From assembly GCA_010909165.1 (NCBI GenBank), contig MU008193.1, positions 62,001-126,000 of the forward strand: DNA of 64,000 bases, written 5' to 3'. This document shows, piece by piece, positions 36,652-46,012 of this stretch (the first letter of the stretch is position 1; each line of letters begins with the position of its first letter). Under the pieces are notes generated by a model that saw only the letters and a program-made list of their open reading frames with translations, was not told where the DNA came from and ran no database searches. The translations under genes were made by a program, and so were the position numbers. This stretch comes from Anthoceros angustus. Lineage: Eukaryota; Streptophyta; Anthocerotopsida; Anthocerotales; Anthocerotaceae.

Positions 36652-37061
36652 GGCCGGACCGGTGCTGGAGACGCAGCGCACCGGCTTCCTGGAAGCGGAA
36701 GGCAATGCGATGAAGCAAGCTGTGACAGCCACCACTCGCTTAGCCTTGCGGAAGCCCCATCGTATGGTATGCTGGTTCCTGCCCAGGTGGCACTTTTATC
36801 CACTTCATGTAGCTCCTCTAGGGATCTCATGCCAAGTGCACCTCTCTCTCTTAGCTTTCCGGAATCGTGTTCCTCATCATCGTAATTCCCCATCTTCCCT
36901 TTCATGACTAAAAGGACTTTTCCCTTCCCCTTCCCCTCGTAACCACAAATATTGAAAGGCCAAGCAATATAGGTACCCGGCAGAGCGTGCTGTCGTGTGG
37001 GCACTACAGAAGAAGGTCTATCAGAGTCCACTTGGATGGAATTTTTCCAATCGTGGGATTT

Positions 37062-37212
37062 GATACTTAACATTTTGTACCATGGTGTGCATAAGCTACA
37101 AGCCCCAATGGCATCCACTTCCTTTTAGGCACTCCATTTAAGTAGCAATGGAAGTGCAGATGCTTAACAGCCATATTCTTATAAAGGTGTGTCCATTTGG
37201 ACACTCATTTAG
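37062..37212 (+). repeat. Dispersed repeat, SINE/MITE-like family, copy 1
   Basis: Shares ordered blocks with 60,650-60,720 (+) and, in inverse orientation, with 61,435-61,622 and 62,930-63,118: TACTTAACA...TTGTACCATGGTGTGC, AAGCTAC, GGCATCCACT, TTTTAGGCA, ATGCTTAA, and ATTCTTATAAA followed by TGTGT. No coding potential. Ends are not clear enough to name a superfamily. Confidence 0.7.
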
Positions 37213-37705
37213 ACAAGGTCCCGTAAAGGAAGGAAGCGTAAAACAAAAAAAGGGCTCGTAAAAGCGCCTTGTCCATGGGAGGCTCGCTCGCTCCCCGCTG
37301 GCCCATATAAGTGAGGGTGAAAAGAAGAGAGGGTCAAATTTTCACTTATAAGAGATAATCCCCCATATCTGATTTTTGATAATAACCAAAATTCAGAACA
37401 TGTGGATAAAATTAATTGCAAGTTAGAAATAACAAAAGGCTATAAATGAAGAGCTTCATCTCTTTAATCAGATTAAACAAACCAACATTAAGTAACTTGT
37501 ATACCAATCCAAATATATATCAAAGAATGGAGAAAAAAGAAGTCCTCCATAATTTCCTGCATACCAAGATGGGCACCGAAATCAAATAACGAATTAAAAA
37601 TAAGTCATATTTCCAACGGAGGGATCGCCCAACTCCAATGATGATCTACAAAAAAAAAAAAAAAAATCAAACAATGATTAACATAAGAAAATCCAAAATA
37701 GAAAT

Positions 37706-37750
37706 AGAAATAAAATAAAATAAAATAAAATAAAATAAAATAAAATAAAT
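37706..37750. repeat. TAAAA microsatellite
   Basis: About nine pentamers of AAAAT in a row, bordered by GAAATAG units. A plain low-complexity tract. Confidence 0.9.
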
Positions 37751-38342
37751 AAAAATAGAAGACGCATAGACGCTAGCGTACTTGTGCAACATCCTCATAG
37801 GTCACCAACAGTTTGGGCAGTGGTTCCCTTGTGTCAGTATTCCTAGATGCTCTGGCTTCCTTGTGCCTTACTCGGGAACTCGTGCAGCTTGAGGTGCTTC
37901 CCAACAATCCAAGAAGTTGGCTGCATGCAACCCGAGAAGTGGACAGGTTGACGAGCTGCATGAGAAGTGACCAGGTAGAGGTGCTTCCTAGTAAACCACG
38001 AAATTCTCCAATTCAAGATATGTCATGCCTCCTCTTGCATACTCATGTTGCTCAAGATTGTCCAATTCTACCATGCAATTGCCGTCACTCTTCTTTCAAA
38101 ACCATGCACACTAAACCAAGGCAAGAGATTGGTGGAAGTCGAGAGGCGGAGGGTTCAGTTTTCTCTCAGCAGACAAACGACCAAGATAGCCAAGCTCGCC
38201 ACCATGGATCACGAGCTATGGTGTCTTTAATTGAAACAGCGTGGAGATTTGCTCATCAAAACAAATCTATTTATGATTAATCGAGACCCAGCTAGTTACT
38301 TAGGTTATCATGACATTTTTTGTGGTGTGGGCTTCTCATTGC

Positions 38343-38663
38343 TCATGTCTCTCGGGATCGAGGGCGACGGCGAGCAATATGAATGAGAGATTCCACCTCA
38401 AACTCTGGCTGGTTTTCAATGAGTTTTGGGGGAGGACAGAAGGTTAGAGTGTCACGATATGGTTTAAGCAAAGGGGTATGAAAAACATCATAAACTTGCC
38501 AGGCCGGGGGAGGGGCTAATTTGTAAGCAGCCGGGTTAATACCAGTAGAGACAAAAAAGGAACCAACCCATTTGTAACTAAGCTTGGCTACACCACGAAC
38601 AAGAGGCTGATAAAATGACCCAGTCTCTGTCGTGAAAATTCTGCAATCGCTGTCATGTATCAT
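38343..38663 (-). pseudogene. Ty3 polyprotein C-terminal fragment
   Basis: A 106-residue frame with the GPY/F-like end of a Ty3 integrase: KLSYKWVGSFFVSTGINPAA, then LAPPPAWQVYDVFHTPLLKP, then IENQPEFEVESLI, the start of a chromodomain-type tail. No LTR is seen nearby. It is an orphan piece of a chromovirus-like plant element. Confidence 0.85.
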
Positions 38664-39589
38664 GGACCTGTTTTTTGTCGATTTTTAGTCACTAAGATCA
38701 AAAACTGTAAAAACGAGCAAGACTCGACAATGAATGCAATTCCAACGGCATCCTCAAGAATAAAACACAAGCATGAGGACTTGAAGGTGAAAAGCCCAAT
38801 AAGGATCTCGTTTTAGAAAAATTCTTCATAGTGGTATTTAAGATATTCAGGATTTTTAGAACTGGTGAAAGCCCTTTTCCGATTGCATAACCTATCTCAC
38901 CTTAGTCCGATCATCTCATCTGCATAGATTGTCACGCGAGGGAAACCAACGGTCAGACCTTTCTTTCCCACAATAAGAGCATGAACACGGCTATGGCATC
39001 CCGTTTGGGACTCTCCAAAAGTTATATCTTTTTGTTTCTGGGTTCCAGCTCAGCCATGCGCATGAGCAAGGCAGCAAGATGTGGATGCCACCATGCTGCA
39101 GGGGGTCCAGGTGGACTGCCAATTGCGAGACTCTTGATGTCCGAGATCGGGCAGCAGCTGCTGGAATGCGGGCACTTCTGGAAGGACCCGCTGTATCAGT
39201 CCGGCAATCGGCGCATGAGACCAAGCGTAGAGTCCTGTCCATTCCCATGTTCCTCAACGGAGATGTGCAAGTGGAGGAAAAAGCTTGGTTGCATCCGGTG
39301 CTGAGTCGTCCAAGTGCTCTACACTGCGCAGGGCTGATGGACATCGAGCTCTCCACTGCTGTGCAGGCTTGTGCCCGTTTGGAGTAGATGCTGTCCCCGC
39401 AATGTGGTCCTGTGTTTCCAGACCAACCGTGGGTGTCTATTGTCTACTGTCTCCTGCCAGATGGGTTGCTTGTCCTGGTTGGCTTACGTTTTGTGAATTG
39501 TCCTCGACAGAAAAGCAAGTTGGGAGCCTGCTAGCGGCTGCAGAGGCCATTCTGGCCATGGAGGAACTGCGTACCTTTATGGTAGGTCT
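38664..39589. other. Unrecognised region left of the CDK8 relic
   Basis: A plus frame at 39,079-39,387 (102 residues, ending CARLE before a stop at 39,385-39,387) is moderately protein-like (VLSIPMFLNGDVQVEEKAWL) but I do not recognise it. It may be one exon of a gene fragment carried in with the duplications to its right. Confidence 0.35.
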
Positions 39590-40095
39590 TTTCCATCAGA
39601 AAGTACACCGTCAAGTCTCTGCTTTGGCAGATCCTGAATGGCCTCAATTATGTGCACGGGTTGCTGGACGCAGTTGCTCTACGGTTGAGCCTTGTCTGCT
39701 GTCTTGTGCTGAGTGGAATGCTCCTTTTGTGAGGTGTCTGTGCTAGTCCCACATCATTCTCCCTTTGGTGCAGCAATCGGATTCTTCCTTTGGTGCAGCC
39801 GTCAAATATCCTGATTGGTAAAACTATGATATCAGACAAATCCTTGAGAACTAGATCACAGCTGTTATTTTGAATGGGCCTCTGTGTCTGTGCCTGAAAG
39901 CGTTGCCTACTCTAGGAGCTCACAGGTGACGGGTGGAGGGGAAGAACAAGGCGTCGTGAAAATTGGTGATTGTGGGCTAGCACGGATATACCAAGGTCCA
40001 CTCAAGCCCCTCAGCGAGAATGGGGTACGATCCTTTTGTCTCATCAAAATTCCTTATGGCATGCTTCTTGAAAATGCCGGAGGCAGTTTCAACTT
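39590..40095 (+). pseudogene. Partial CDK8/CDKE copy, broken
   Basis: A DNA-level copy, introns included, of 41,900-42,400 from the adjacent CDK8 gene: YTVKSLLWQ..., the following intron, and the activation-segment exon. The segment coding for the HRDLK catalytic loop is deleted (the copy goes from 'gcagcaatcgga' to 'gcagccgtcaaatatcctg'), and the DFG codons read Asp-Cys-Gly. Because introns are retained it is a segmental duplicate, not a retrocopy. It ends abruptly at about 40,095, where THF1-derived sequence starts. Confidence 0.9.
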
Positions 40096-40735
40096 AGGAC
40101 ATTTAGCACCCAGCTTGGGTTTTACAGAGTAGAGAGATCACTTGCAAAAGCTCTGCCAAAAGGCAGTTGCCAACATGGAACAATGCTCTACATGGAAACA
40201 CGGCGGGGAGGTCAGGTTCGCTCTACAGTTCCATGGCTGCCGGCTTGCCTCTCCACCTGTCATCAACTCTGGCTTGAGCGAGAAAAGAAGCAGCCCTCCT
40301 CACGCAGGAAAGCTCATCACGAGACTAACAGAGAGCAAAGCAAGCTCCAGTAACATTAGAACTAAGTGTGCCTGCCCACAGGTCTCACCTTTACCGTCAA
40401 CTTCGAATGTGGTTACGTAGAGATGCTCTTTCCCCCCACAACAAGGTATCCTTCTCTGGAGCCCGGCACCTATGCATTTCACTAACACCACAAGACTCTA
40501 TAGACGGAAGCCGCAGCTTCCGATCACCAAAATTCACGATCCTGTAGGGAACGGAGAGACTACCTACTCAGACTTTACCTCAACTGTTACTTCAGCCGTA
40601 GCCACAGGTGCACTTGCCTTACAGGCTTTCTCCACTTCCTGCTCTGCCTGCTGCTTCTTCTCCCTGAGGCGCCTGCGAGGTCAGTCACCCTTCAGAACTC
40701 ACACACGGCCACACGGCCACACGGCTTTGCATGTC
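40096..40735 (-). pseudogene. Copy of the THF1 3' end and flank
   Basis: Matches 34,840-35,515 in the same orientation: the intergenic block, then the last THF1 exon (minus-strand EKKQQAEQEVEKA and the start of the TAEV tail) near 40,560-40,680, then the intron block with 'cacacggccacacgg' expanded by one unit. It lacks the other THF1 exons and cannot encode the protein. The junctions at 40,095 and near 40,735 mark a mosaic of two source loci. Confidence 0.88.
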
Positions 40736-41235
40736 AAACTGCCCAGCTTCCAGGTCTGCTCCCCGGGAACAAGCCTGCAGGGCTGCTACAAGCACATGAC
40801 CATCTGGCTGCACACTCAACCTGCACATCTGACGATACAGTTGTGTGGCATTCCTATTTTGTCGTCTGTGGGTAACATTCGCCGAAGTGATGGCAGACCA
40901 CGTGAAAGCATCTGGACTAGCAACCCTTCCCAACACATCCATCGTTTCTTGCAACATGCCATGAGAAGCGTACATCCGCAGGATATGGTAGCACAAAAGC
41001 GTGTCCGCCTCAGACCTTTTTTCACAATAAGAGCATGGACTCGGCGACCCAGGACCCCGTCCCTCACATATGTCGTTAGGACTGTACAAAGCAAAGAGTG
41101 AGAAACAGGACATTCTGTCTGCACCACAGCACCCAGAGCCTCCACAGCATCTGTAAGCTGCCCCTGCTCACATGATATGCTCACAGATCCAAGTGTGACG
41201 CGCCTTTCGTATCCTGCAGAGCGGGGGTTACTCAC
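40690..41235 (-). pseudogene. Pentatricopeptide-repeat (PPR) gene fragment
   Basis: Minus-strand frames show the plant P-L-S type pattern in order: EQGQLTDAVEALGAVV, VRDGVLGRRVHALIVKKGL, a frameshift, HILRMYASHGMLQETMDVLG, DAFTWSAITSAN, then PDGHVLVAALQACSRGADLE. It is cut at the THF1-like segment, so no DYW or E domain follows. Related fragments lie at 49,690-50,744 and 52,465-52,803. Confidence 0.8.
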
Positions 41236-41390
41236 AGGGGTGGTGTAGAGGGCTGCGATAGAGGAGTCTCAGGCACTTGCCGGGAGGCGCGCTGTGGTCT
41301 CTTCGCGCTGGCCGTCTCCTCGCCTCCCGACTACAGCAGTCTGCAACTTCTCTAGTACCAATGGAGTGAGGATTGGCGGGGCAACCAACC

Positions 41391-44130
41391 ATGGTGGATA
41401 CCCATGGCAAGCGAGCCAAACCGGCCTGGCAGCTGCAATACGAAGTGGTGGGCAAGATTGGGGAAGGCACGTACGGGCTGGTGTATCTGGCCAAAAACAA
41501 GCTTGTCCGGGGCCACACTGTTCGCACTGCAATCAAGAAGTTCAAGCAGTCCAAGGAGGGCGACGGCATCTCCCCCACCGCCATCCGGGAAATCATGGTA
41601 TCAGACACCTCGTGCTTGTTGCACTTCTCTTGTGTTGCTTGCGGTTCTGACGTGAAGATGACTGGATGCAGCTGCTGAGGGAGTGTATCCATGAGAACAT
41701 TGTGAAGCTGGTGAATGTCCACATTAATTACGTGGACATGTCTTTGTACCTGGCATTTGACTATGCTGAACATGACCTCTATGTAAGTGCTGGGGCTGGG
41801 CCTGTGTCTGTTGAAAGCGTGGATTGTTGAATTCCTCATCAGCCTGAGTTCTGAATGACAGGAGATCATCCGACACCATCGGGAGAAGCTGAACTTTTCC
41901 ATCAGCCAGTACACCGTCAAGTCTCTGCTTTGGCAGATCCTGAATGGCCTCAATTATCTGCACAGGTTAATAGACGCAGTTGCCCTACGGTTGAGCCTTG
42001 TCTGCTGTCTTGTGCTGAGTGGAATGCTCCTTTTGTGAGTTGTCTGTGCTGGTCCCACATCATCTCTCTTTGGTGCAGCAATTGGATTGTTCATCGGGAC
42101 TTGAAGCCGTCAAATATCCTGGTTGGTAAAATTATGATTTCACACACTCCAGAAGACAAATCCTTGAGAACTAGATCACAGCTGTTATTTTGTATGGGCC
42201 TCTGTGTTGCTTACTCTAGACGCTCACAGGTGATGGGTGAAGGGGAAGAACAAGGCGTTGTGAAAATTGGTGATTTTGGGCTAGCACGAATATACCAGGG
42301 TCCACTCAAGCCCCTCAGTGAAAATGGGGTATGATCCTTTGTCTCATCATAATTCCTCTTATGACATGCTTTTTGAAAATGCCGTAGGCAGTTTCAATTG
42401 GCTGTACATTGTTTCACGCACATGGCATATTAGGGCTTTGCAGCGGACATGCATTGCCTATTAACGCACTCGAACCATGTGAGATATCCTGTGCCACAGG
42501 TTGTTGTGACCATATGGTACAGAGCCCCTGAGTTGCTTCTTGGTTCCAAACATTACACCAGTGCTGTTGGTAAGCACCTCAACGCTCGTGCTTCGTGTAG
42601 TAGCAGTGTGTTGACAAACCTGAACATTTCTTTGGCTGGCCTGTCATGCGCAGACACATGGGCTGTTGGATGTATTTTTGCGGAGTTGCTCACGCTGAAG
42701 CCACTCTTTCAAGGCATAGAAGATAAAACTACCCCAAATCCGTTTCAGGTTGTTTCTGGCCTTAAAATGTCTCCTAGGTTGAGTTGCAGATTTCTACATG
42801 ACATCTGACCAATCTAGCCATTTGTGCCTGACAGCTGGATCAGCTGGACAAAATCTTCAAAGTGCTGGGTAATCTTTGGTCTTTCCTGGCATGGGGTGAC
42901 AAGTTTCATGAGAATGGCATGATGGCATCCGTGTTACTCACAACGCAGTTTCACAAATGTAGGGCATCCAACTGGAGACAGATGGCCAACACTTCTGAAT
43001 CTACCACACTGGCAAACAAATCGACAGCTTATTCAAGGACGGAAGTAGTGAGTGCATTTGAGCTTGCATTAACTAGCTGACAGTTCTATCCCTACTTTTT
43101 AACATGTTGTAAGTTGGATCTGTCCTTGTGGACAGTGAAAATGTGGGTCTTCATAATGTGCTGCAGCTGTCGCCAAGTGCTGCAGTGAAGAACCCTGCTT
43201 ACGATCTGCTTGCAAGGATGCTTGAGTAAGGACGCACAAGAGCTTCCTTGATCAGAGTTACGATGCTCTCCCTCTGCCTCTCATCCTCTCTCGGTGTCAA
43301 TGTCTGCAGATACGATCCGCTCAAGAGAATATCCGCAGCACAAGCATTGGACCATGAGTATGTTATCTCGTCTTTCGATAACAAACCTGCCTAAGGTAGA
43401 AGGTAGTCTTATATCAAAAGCTGTGTGGTGTTTCTGTTGTGTTCTTATTCTGGCAAGCTGAATTGCATCTCCAGGTACTTCAAGACCGAACCACTGCCTG
43501 GTCGCAAGTAATTCTCGTGCCTTTGTGATGTACATTCCTGTACTGTGTGAAGGCTGCCCATAAAATGCAGGCCGTCGTCGTAGTTCCAGCTCGTGACGTT
43601 GTATCCTTTAGTTCCCTTGTTCCAGGTCAGCCAGGTGAGAAAGTTGTGGCTTATCCCCCACGGCCAGTAGACTACTCCACAGATTTTGATGGCACAAGCA
43701 GCTACCAACAGCCCAGCATGGTATCCCTCCTCAATACCTTTTCAGTGCTTGAAGCAGCATGTTGTTTGATTCTATCAGTCTGACCTCGGATGTGATGATC
43801 AGATGGCTGCTGCCAGTTCCGCTGCTGCAGCTTCTGCTGCTGCAACTGGTGGCTCGGTTCACCATTCCTTGCAAGGAATGCAGAGAGTGCACAACGCCAA
43901 TGCTTTTAGCGTTAACGCGCAAGGTGTGGCCGGTATGGGAGCACACCACGTTTTCGGAAACCGACTTCCTCAACAGCAGGTCCGCTCCCAACGGTACTCC
44001 TAGTTTGCGAACAGAAGTTGTTTGATTGCACCTCAATTCACTTCTGGTCTCTCAGGTTCGTAGGCGAGATCCTCCTGGCGCGACGCAGGGATTTTATCAG
44101 CCTCCACCCAAGCAAACGAGACGGATGTGA
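41391..44130 (+). CDS. CDKE: Cyclin-dependent kinase 8 / CDKE (Mediator kinase)
   Basis: Catalytic kinase of the Mediator CDK8 module, acting with cyclin C in the nucleus to modulate RNA polymerase II transcription. Exon 1 runs from ATG 41,391 to 41,597 with the P-loop GEGTYG (about 24-29), the catalytic Lys in [13 protein letters not shown] and the C-helix SPTAIREIM (SMSAREI class). Following exons give [12 protein letters not shown], the hinge [40 protein letters not shown] (catalytic Asp), [63 protein letters not shown] and YDPLKRI, then the plant tail ([12 protein letters not shown], an Ala-rich stretch, [14 protein letters not shown]) and stop 44,128-44,130. Human CDK8 has DMG where this and other plant CDKEs have DFG. 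Convergent with SDH3. Confidence 0.94.
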
Positions 44131-44443
44131 ATTATCGTCATTGTGATACCAACTGGTTGTATATTCTTCCACCTTCTAAAGCTAGCCATTCATCTAGCTA
44201 TTTGCTGTCGATATGAATCTCGGGTTGATACATCCACCCAGTCGCCTTCGTCCGATAATCAACTTGAATCAACTGGTATTGGGCATACTAGGATTGATGA
44301 ACAGCCTTGGAACGTGGCGCACTGCTGTCTCAAAGTAAATATTTACACGGCAAATGGACCGAAGACGAAAGCACACAGTGCAGGCTTGCAGACACAGAGC
44401 CAAGTTTGGTGCCATTCCACCTGACGGTGGAGCACTAGCAAAC
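44131..44443. other. Convergent 3' region, CDK8 and SDH3
   Basis: 313 bp between two stop codons; holds both 3' UTRs. The plus frame at 44,143-44,424 has no known domain. Confidence 0.6.
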
Positions 44444-45614
44444 CTACACCTTAAACTTCAGCAGACCCCATTGCTGCAGCTCACGGCGAAGTGAATGGAA
44501 AATATGGTAGAGCAGTGCCAGAATTGAGAAATTTCCTACGCTCAGATACAACCAAGGAGGAAGCTTTGACACAGCGAAAGCCAGCTGATAGACCGGGTAG
44601 AAAGAGAGGCTAGTGTCACCGACCTTCGTGAAAAGAGCACCACCCAGGATTACTCCGCTTAACAGAGCCCCGGTAATCCTGTTGGTGATGGAGGTGACGG
44701 AGGATTTCTGTGGCGCGTAAACGGTCAGGTGCGGCGACAATGGTCGATTTGTTTTGATGTTGGGTGCTGCTGTTCCAAACTGTCGTTCACCCTGCCAATC
44801 ACGGACAAAGATGTTAAACACTGGTCTGAAAAGTGACGAGACATGTGCACAAGACAGTATTCCACCAACCTTGGAGGAATCACTCTCGTTGTCCATCTTC
44901 TTGTAGACGGCATTCCCATCCTGAGTAAGCTGATCGGCACCCCCATAAGAGGAGAAACTCACTGCACGGCGAGAACAGGGTTAGCAATGCTACTGTATCC
45001 CTGCAGTATTTGTCTCCTGTGTGAGAAGAATACGGACCTTGAGCTCTGGACAGGTCGTTCATGACCTGTGTCATAAGAACCGTCTTCCAGACACCAGCGG
45101 CTCCGACAATATGCTGAGCTCTCTCGCCCCTCTGGTATGGAGTCAGAAGGTCAACCTAAGTAGACACGCCGGAACATAAACCCGTATCAAGCAAGACATC
45201 TCTGCAAACGTCACTCACAAATTGACAGCTAGAAATCCATTGGAAGCGATTACATTAAGTCCGGCCGGCTCCCTGTCCCGATCTGCGAAGGCAGGCACCT
45301 CCAGGTCCCCTGAAAAAGTGCGGGAGCCTGCAAACAGAGAGACAAAGTTAGTGGCCGAAACATTCTGCTCATTCCACTCGGACCAGCCGAGATCCGCAGA
45401 GTTCTGCAGATCCATCCATTCAATACCAAGCGGAACGAGACAGAGAACTGGCAATCGAACTTCAATACCACACAATCGGCAGAGTCCACTCACTGAAAGC
45501 GGCAATGGTGCCATTGGTAGCGGTGGCCTGCAGTCTGGAGTGGCCAGGGCTCCATGAACTCCTACATCCTGCTCTGCTGCCACTGACGAGCGCGGCCAAT
45601 GCCTTTCGCGACAT
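44444..45614 (-). CDS. SDH3: Succinate dehydrogenase cytochrome b subunit (SDH3) with ATP-synthase-beta-like 5' exons
   Basis: The last exon (44,444 to about 44,792) is a clear SDH3/SDHC: NRPLSPHLTVYAPQKSSVTS, SITNRITGALLSG, three hydrophobic segments, LLYHIFHSLRRELQQWG with a probable haem-ligand His, stop 44,444-44,446. SDH3 anchors complex II in the inner mitochondrial membrane and helps bind haem and ubiquinone. Upstream, four GT-AG-linked pieces precede it: a presequence-like exon from ATG 45,614 (MSRKALAALVSGSRAG); EVPAFADRDREPAGLNVIAS; VDLLTPYQRGERAQHIVGAA then GVWKTVLMTQVMND; and SSYGGADQLTQDGNAVYKKM. These follow the order of mitochondrial ATP synthase beta (PAFADxxTE, VDLLAPYQRGG, GGAGVGKTVLI, GVGERTREGNDLY), but the P-loop is altered (GAAGVWKT). 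The donor after FLA may be GTCAAT, which keeps frame. Whether all pieces are one mRNA is inference. Confidence 0.78.
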
Positions 45615-46012
45615 CTCTTCCTGCCGCTCGCGAAGCTTGATCGAAGAGCAGGAAAAAAATTTGTCGACGGAACGTAGCTCAAGAAAGACCTTCCTTCGCA
45701 GTTCGAACCCTGTCGTGGTTTGCGCAAGTTGGAACTCAGTCGTGCTGCCAAGTTCGAGCCCTAAAGCACTTACTAGCCCGCCAGAATGCAGGTCCCAGAA
45801 TTTTGGTTTCGAGAGCTTGTTCAGCGCTCAGCACAGCCCTTGCTGCTGGACTGACTCGATTCCAGCCAGCCTGAAGCAGAGTCGTGCTGCCAAGTACCTA
45901 CCCTAAAGCCACACATTAGTCCGCCAGAATTGAGATCACTGGATTTTGGTCTTAGGCAGCGGTCTTCGCCCAGCATAGCGCTGCTGCTCCATTGAGCAGC
46001 CAGCTTGCAGCC
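45615..46012. promoter_or_regulatory. Divergent SDH3/CCT1 promoter with 143-bp direct repeat
   Basis: 398 bp between the two start codons. GTCGTGCTGCCAAGT begins at 45,739 and again at 45,882, and the following sequence is repeated in diverged form (CTAAAGC, CCGCCAGAAT, ATTTTGGT, CAGC blocks), giving a period of 143 bp. The second copy runs nearly to the CCT1 ATG. The duplication may have doubled regulatory sites. Confidence 0.75.

Larger units (their letters stand above)
36652..38342. other. Gene-poor AT-rich region
   Basis: Upstream of THF1. 37,062-37,212 is a copy of a dispersed repeat (listed separately). 37,320-37,760 is AT-rich with a poly-A run near 37,650 and a TAAAA microsatellite. 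The plus frame at 37,813-38,280 (155 residues) has no recognised domain. The minus frame at 36,420-37,118 is a shadow over THF1 exon 1. Confidence 0.5.

Noticed and set aside
36420-37118. 232-residue minus frame overlapping THF1 exon 1
   Set aside because: It is an out-of-frame reading of the exon and its 5' flank, Pro/Ser-rich, with no domain; the THF1 frame has the homology.
39079-39387. 102-residue plus frame
   Set aside because: Looks somewhat protein-like but I could not tie it to any family or exon structure; kept only as an unrecognised region.
41228-41953. 241-residue minus frame
   Set aside because: Antisense to CDK8 exons; no family resemblance.
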